NCBI GenBank assembly: GCA_947458745.1
Contig: CANGYQ010000009.1
Coordinates: 1-64,000 of the forward strand
Direction: 5' to 3'
Origin: Bryobacteraceae bacterium
Lineage (GTDB): Bacteria; Acidobacteriota; Terriglobia; Bryobacterales; Bryobacteraceae
Length of the DNA: 64,000 nt
Part shown: one piece after another, positions 60,259-64,000 of the stretch
Numbering within the stretch: the stretch's first letter is position 1
How the letters are laid out: each line of letters begins with the position of its first letter
Translations under genes and position numbers: made by a program
Notes under the pieces: generated by a model
The model's input: only the letters and a program-made list of their open reading frames with translations
What the model was told of the DNA's origin: nothing
The model's database searches: none

Positions 60259-63200
60259 CTAGTCCCCGGCCACCGGATGCGGTGCCGGAGAAGATGCGGA
60301 TTTGCCGCTCCGTCCATGCCACCAGTTCTGGAGCTGCGAGAGGTACGTGTAGTAGCAGGGGGTCAAGTAGAGCGTCACCAGTTGGCTGAACACCAAGCCG
60401 CCCACCACCACCAAGCCCAGCGGTTGCCGCGCTTCGCCACCCGCTCCATAGCCCACCGCAATCGGCACCGCACCCAGCAATGCCGCCATGGTGGTCATCA
60501 TGATGGGCCGGAACCGGACCAGACAGCCCTGGTAGATCGCCTGGTGCGGCGACAAACCTTCCCCTTCGGCCTGCAGCGCGAAATCGATCTGCATGATGGC
60601 GTTCTTCTTGACGATACCGATCAGCATGATCAGGCCGACAAAGGCGTAGATGCTTAGGTCCATCTTGAAGAGCCACAGCGTCGCCAGCGCCCCGAAGCCG
60701 GCCGACGGCAAGCCACTCAAGATCGTGATGGGGTGGATAAAGCTCTCATACAAGATTCCCAGCACGATGTAGACGACGGCAATCGCGATCACCAGCAACA
60801 GCCACAGATTCGAGAGCGACCCGCTGAAGGCGCGGGCCGAGCCCTGGAAGGTCGCGCTGACGTCGGAGGGAACGGACACGTCCGCCGCCGCCTGCGCCTG
60901 GTCCAGTGCCTCGCCCAACGAGAAGCCGGGCACGATGTTGAAGGACAAGGTGACCGCCGGCAACTGGCCAAAGTGGCTGATGGAGAGCGGGCCTGTATCG
61001 AGGCTGACCTTGGCCAGCGCATCCAACGGAATCAACGCGCCACCCGCCCCCTTGAAGTAGAGCATGGACAAGAACTTGGGATCTTCCTGATACTGCGGCA
61101 GCAGTTCCAGCAGCACTTTGTATTGGTTGATGGGCGAATAGATGGTGGAGGCCCAGCGGGGACCATAAGCGTCAAATAGCGCGTTCTCAATCTGGTTGAC
61201 GTTCAGCTGCATGGACGCGACGCGGTCCCGGTCCACCTTCACCTGCACTTGCGGGCTCTTGATCTGCAAGTCGCTGGCGATGTCGGTCAGCGCCGGATGC
61301 TCACCCAGTTCCCGGCGCAACTTGACGGCAGCCTCATAAAGCGCCACCTTGTCCGGCGAATAGAGCGTGTACTGGTACTGGCTTTTCGACACCAGTCCCC
61401 CGATGCGCACCACCGGCGGATTTTGCGGGTAGATCTTCATCCCTGGAAAGTTACTCAGTTGCGGGCGGAGTCGGGCGATAACGCCATCCACCAGGTCCGC
61501 ACGCTGATCACGGGGCTTCAGGTGGACCACCAGTTGGCCAACGTTGGTGCCACCCAGCGTGGTGGCCGTGGCACCGCCGACGCTGGACACCAGCGAATCG
61601 ACGGCCGGGTCCTGACGCACCACGTTGGCAATCTGCTCCTGGTAGGTGACCATCTGGCGGAACGAAGTGCCCTCGGCCGCTTCGGTGTTGATCACCATCT
61701 GGTCGGTATCCTGATCCGGGATAAAGCCCTTGGGCACGATGGTGAACAGGTAAGCGGTGGCACCAAGGATAGCCAGGGAGAAGACCATGGTGGCCGCGCG
61801 ATAACGGAGCACCCACTGCAAACTGCCATCGTAAGCCGCCAGGAGGCCGTCAAAGAACCGCTCCGTCACCAGGAAGAACTTCGAGTGCTTCGCCTTCTCA
61901 TGCGAGGACTTCAGAAAGCGGCTGCAAAGCATCGGCGTCAGGGTGACCGACACGACACCCGAGATCAGAATGGCCACGCAGATGGTGACGGCGAACTCGT
62001 TAAACAGCCGTCCCAGCACCCCGCCCATGAATAGAACCGGGATGAACACCGCCGCCAGCGAGATGGTCATCGAGACAATGGTGAAGCCGATTTCGCGTGC
62101 GCCTTCCAGAGCTGCCTGCATCGGCGGCTTGCCCATTTCCAGGTGCCGCACGATGTTTTCGAGCATGACGATGGCGTCATCGACCACAAAGCCAATGGCC
62201 AGAATCAAAGCCATCATCGACAAGTTGTCCAGCGCATAGTTGCACAGGTACATCACCGCAAAGGTGCCAATGATGGAGAACGGCAGGGCCAGCGACGGGA
62301 TCAGCGTAGCCGAAAAGTTTCGCAGGAAGAAGAAGATAACGCCGACAATCAGGAATAGCGTCAACACCATCGTGAACTTGACGTCATGGAAGGATTCTCG
62401 GATGGTGTCGGAGCGGTCGTAGAAGACCTGCATCTCCACCGACGGCGGCAGGTCCGTCTTGAAGACTGGCAGCAGCTTCTTCACACCATCGGCCACGGCC
62501 ATGGTGTTGGTGCCCGGCTGGCGCTGGATGCCAAGTACAATGGCGCGCTTGCAACCCTGGTCTTTGCAGAACCAGCTGGCCGTGCGCTCATCTTCAACGC
62601 TATCGACAACGCGGCCAATCTCTTCCATCCGCACGGGCGAGCCCTTGCGGTAGGCCACAATGATCGACCGGTAGGCAGCCGCATTCATCAACTGTCCGCT
62701 GGCTTGCAGGGTGAAAGCGCGGTTGGGTCCGTTGATGGTGCCGGTGGGGAGGTTGACGTTCCAGTTGCGCAGCGATTGCTCTACCTCGTTGATGCCCACC
62801 CCGCGGGAGGCCATCGCGTAGGGGTCCATCTGCGCGTGCACGGCATAGCGCTGGGCCCCCAGGATCTGTACTTGCGCGACACCCGAGACTTGCGAGATGC
62901 GTTGAGCCACGCGCGTTTCCGCGTACTCGTTCAAGGTGTAAAGCGGCAGGGTGGTGGAACTCAGCGCCAGAAACAGAATCGGTTGATCGGCCGGGTTCAC
63001 CTTGGCAAACGTCGGCGGTGTCGGCATGCCCGGCGGCAATAGACGCGAGGCTTGTGTAATGGCCGCTTGCACGTCCACGGCCGCGCCATCCAGGTTGCGG
63101 CTCAAGTCGAATTCCAGCGTCACTTGGGTGGAACCCAGAGTGTTCACTGACGTCATGGACGCCAGGCCGGCGATGGCCGCGAAGTTGTTTTCCAGCGGCG

Positions 63201-63393
63201 TGGCAACCGCCGAGGCCATCGTCTCCGGGCTGGCCCCAGGCAGTTGCGCGGTGACCAGCAACGTGGGCAGATCAACGTTGGGCAGATCGCTGACCGGCAG
63301 CTGTTGGTAAGCAATCGAGCCAAACAGCGCGATGGCCAACATCAACAGCGTGGTGGCGATGGGCCGCTCAATAAAGGCTTTCGAGACGTTCAT
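60259..63393 (-). CDS. RND efflux permease, MdtC-like
   Basis: A 1044-residue RND transporter of the multidrug MdtBC branch: [40 protein letters not shown] is the typical N-terminus. The proton-relay pair is in [13 protein letters not shown], and the second half ends in [18 protein letters not shown] and [28 protein letters not shown]. It overlaps the end of a second, upstream RND gene by 4 bp, as mdtB and mdtC do. Heterotrimers of two permeases are therefore likely. Adaptor and outer-membrane genes would lie beyond the window end. Confidence 0.93.
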   Translation of the reverse strand: MNVSKAFIERPIATTLLMLAIALFGSIAYQQLPVSDLPNVDLPTLLVTAQLPGASPETMASAVATPLENNFAAIAGLASMTSVNTLGSTQVTLEFDLSRNLDGAAVDVQAAITQASRLLPPGMPTPPTFAKVNPADQPILFLALSSTTLPLYTLNEYAETRVAQRISQVSGVAQVQILGAQRYAVHAQMDPYAMASRGVGINEVEQSLRNWNVNLPTGTINGPNRAFTLQASGQLMNAAAYRSIIVAYRKGSPVRMEEIGRVVDSVEDERTASWFCKDQGCKRAIVLGIQRQPGTNTMAVADGVKKLLPVFKTDLPPSVEMQVFYDRSDTIRESFHDVKFTMVLTLFLIVGVIFFFLRNFSATLIPSLALPFSIIGTFAVMYLCNYALDNLSMMALILAIGFVVDDAIVMLENIVRHLEMGKPPMQAALEGAREIGFTIVSMTISLAAVFIPVLFMGGVLGRLFNEFAVTICVAILISGVVSVTLTPMLCSRFLKSSHEKAKHSKFFLVTERFFDGLLAAYDGSLQWVLRYRAATMVFSLAILGATAYLFTIVPKGFIPDQDTDQMVINTEAAEGTSFRQMVTYQEQIANVVRQDPAVDSLVSSVGGATATTLGGTNVGQLVVHLKPRDQRADLVDGVIARLRPQLSNFPGMKIYPQNPPVVRIGGLVSKSQYQYTLYSPDKVALYEAAVKLRRELGEHPALTDIASDLQIKSPQVQVKVDRDRVASMQLNVNQIENALFDAYGPRWASTIYSPINQYKVLLELLPQYQEDPKFLSMLYFKGAGGALIPLDALAKVSLDTGPLSISHFGQLPAVTLSFNIVPGFSLGEALDQAQAAADVSVPSDVSATFQGSARAFSGSLSNLWLLLVIAIAVVYIVLGILYESFIHPITILSGLPSAGFGALATLWLFKMDLSIYAFVGLIMLIGIVKKNAIMQIDFALQAEGEGLSPHQAIYQGCLVRFRPIMMTTMAALLGAVPIAVGYGAGGEARQPLGLVVVGGLVFSQLVTLYLTPCYYTYLSQLQNWWHGRSGKSASSPAPHPVAGD

Positions 63394-64000
63394 CCGCGAC
63401 CCTCAATCGGCGTCAGTTCCGGAGCAGGCGCCACCGGCAAGGCCAGTTTGCCGCGCTTGCGGCTGACGAGACCATCAAAGTAGGTATAGATCACGGGGGT
63501 CAGGTAGAGAGTGATGGCCTGGGAGAACAGCAGTCCGCCCACCACACACAGGCCGAGCGGCTTGCGGGCTTCCCCGCCCGCGCCGTAGCCGGAAGCGATG
63601 GGCAGCGTGCCCAGCAGCGCGGCCATGGTGGTCATCATGATGGGCCGGAAGCGGGCCAGACAACCTTCATGGATGGCATCCTTGGCCGACAGGCCGTGGC
63701 GCTGACGGTCCAGCGCAAAGTCGATCTGCATGATGGCGTTCTTCTTGACCAGACCGATCAGCAGGATCAGGCCGACAAAGCCATAGATATTCAGCTCCAT
63801 GCCAAAGATCTGCAACGTCAGCAGCGCGCCAAAGGCCGCCGCCGGCAGACCCGACAGGATGGTGATGGGGTGAATGAAACTTTCATACAGCACACCCAAC
63901 ACGATGTACACGACCAGGATGGCGATCAACAGCAGCAGGCCCAGGTTCTTCAGTGAATCCTGGAACACTTTGGCCGTGCCGGTGAAGACCGTATTGATTG
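63390..64000 (-). CDS. RND efflux permease, MdtB-like, C-terminal part (cut by window end)
   Basis: The frame stays open to base 64000, so only the last 200 or so residues are seen. They show the final membrane bundle: [85 protein letters not shown], then a short basic tail. It is highly like the end of the neighbouring permease, as expected for a tandem duplicate. The GTG at 63968 is an internal codon, not the start. Confidence 0.93.
   Translation of the reverse strand, partial: INTVFTGTAKVFQDSLKNLGLLLLIAILVVYIVLGVLYESFIHPITILSGLPAAAFGALLTLQIFGMELNIYGFVGLILLIGLVKKNAIMQIDFALDRQRHGLSAKDAIHEGCLARFRPIMMTTMAALLGTLPIASGYGAGGEARKPLGLCVVGGLLFSQAITLYLTPVIYTYFDGLVSRKRGKLALPVAPAPELTPIEGRG

Noticed and set aside
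1-64000. tRNA genes, rRNA, CRISPR arrays, IS elements and phage genes.
   Set aside because: No T-loop-like tRNA sequences, spaced direct repeats, transposase or integrase motifs were recognised by eye; a covariance-model scan would be needed to exclude tRNAs fully.

Overview
The window looks like chromosomal DNA of an Acidobacteriota member close to Solibacter/Bryobacter. This rests on the high GC with GC-rich third positions, a long NHL-propeller protein ending in a TIGR03437-type domain, a VWFA-related 'acidobacterial' protein (TIGR03436-type), a divergent acidobacterial-type Hfq, and four copies of the secreted haem/Tat pair typical of Planctomycetes and Solibacter (DUF1549/DUF1553 or DUF1592-type c-type cytochromes with DUF1501 or DUF1552 partners). 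No rRNA, tRNA, CRISPR, phage or IS element was recognised.

Layout. 1-5.9 kb: tail of a sulfatase, a DUF1592/DUF1552 pair on the minus strand, then an esterase and a SUMF1-fold protein. 6-10.4 kb: a sulfate-assimilation operon (cysD, cysN, APS-type cysH, TauE/SafE, SUMT). 10.4-14.5 kb: gyrA between two toxin-antitoxin modules (MazEF-like and VapBC-like). 14.5-21.7 kb: an RND efflux operon (tolC, adaptor, permease, DUF2892) divergent from arsR and a second TauE/SafE gene. 21.7-30.3 kb: a GT2 transferase, a DUF1549/DUF1501 pair, a TIP30-like SDR, a GlcD-type oxidase and a GT39 transferase. 30.35-31.35 kb: gene-poor, with a frameshifted fragment of an STT3-like gene. 31.3-35.1 kb: pheT, pheS and an unknown gene. 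35.2-36.7 kb: a lower-GC two-gene cassette (Cys-rich lipoprotein and secreted propeller-like protein). 36.8-42.9 kb: a third haem/Tat pair, a sialidase-like protein, a large hairpin and a Tat-exported TIM barrel. 43-50 kb: a TIGR00266 protein, the NHL protein, suhB, Hfq-like, VWFA and a moaD-moaE fusion. 50-56 kb: a fourth haem/Tat pair in one run with a sugar isomerase/epimerase and an aldo/keto reductase. 56-64 kb: creatininase-like protein, two large membrane or envelope proteins, and two tandem MdtBC-like RND permeases, the second cut by the window end.

How it may fit together (inference): much of the content is exported machinery for handling complex, possibly sulfated, glycans: sulfatase, esterase, sialidase-like protein, sugar isomerases, aldose dehydrogenase and the haem/Tat pairs. 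Sulfate could feed the APS-reductase route encoded beside it. CysN has no fused APS kinase and CysH has the Fe-S cysteines of APS reductases, so the route probably runs APS to sulfite directly. SUMT would supply precorrin-2 for the sirohaem of a sulfite reductase that is not in the window.

A second theme is transcript architecture. At least five genes have a -10-like hexamer exactly 6 nt before the start codon, and two more have it 7 nt before. This suggests leaderless mRNAs and explains the TTG starts of cysD and gyrA. The most system-like candidate is the repeated secreted di-haem protein/Tat-exported DUF1501 pair, whose function is not established.
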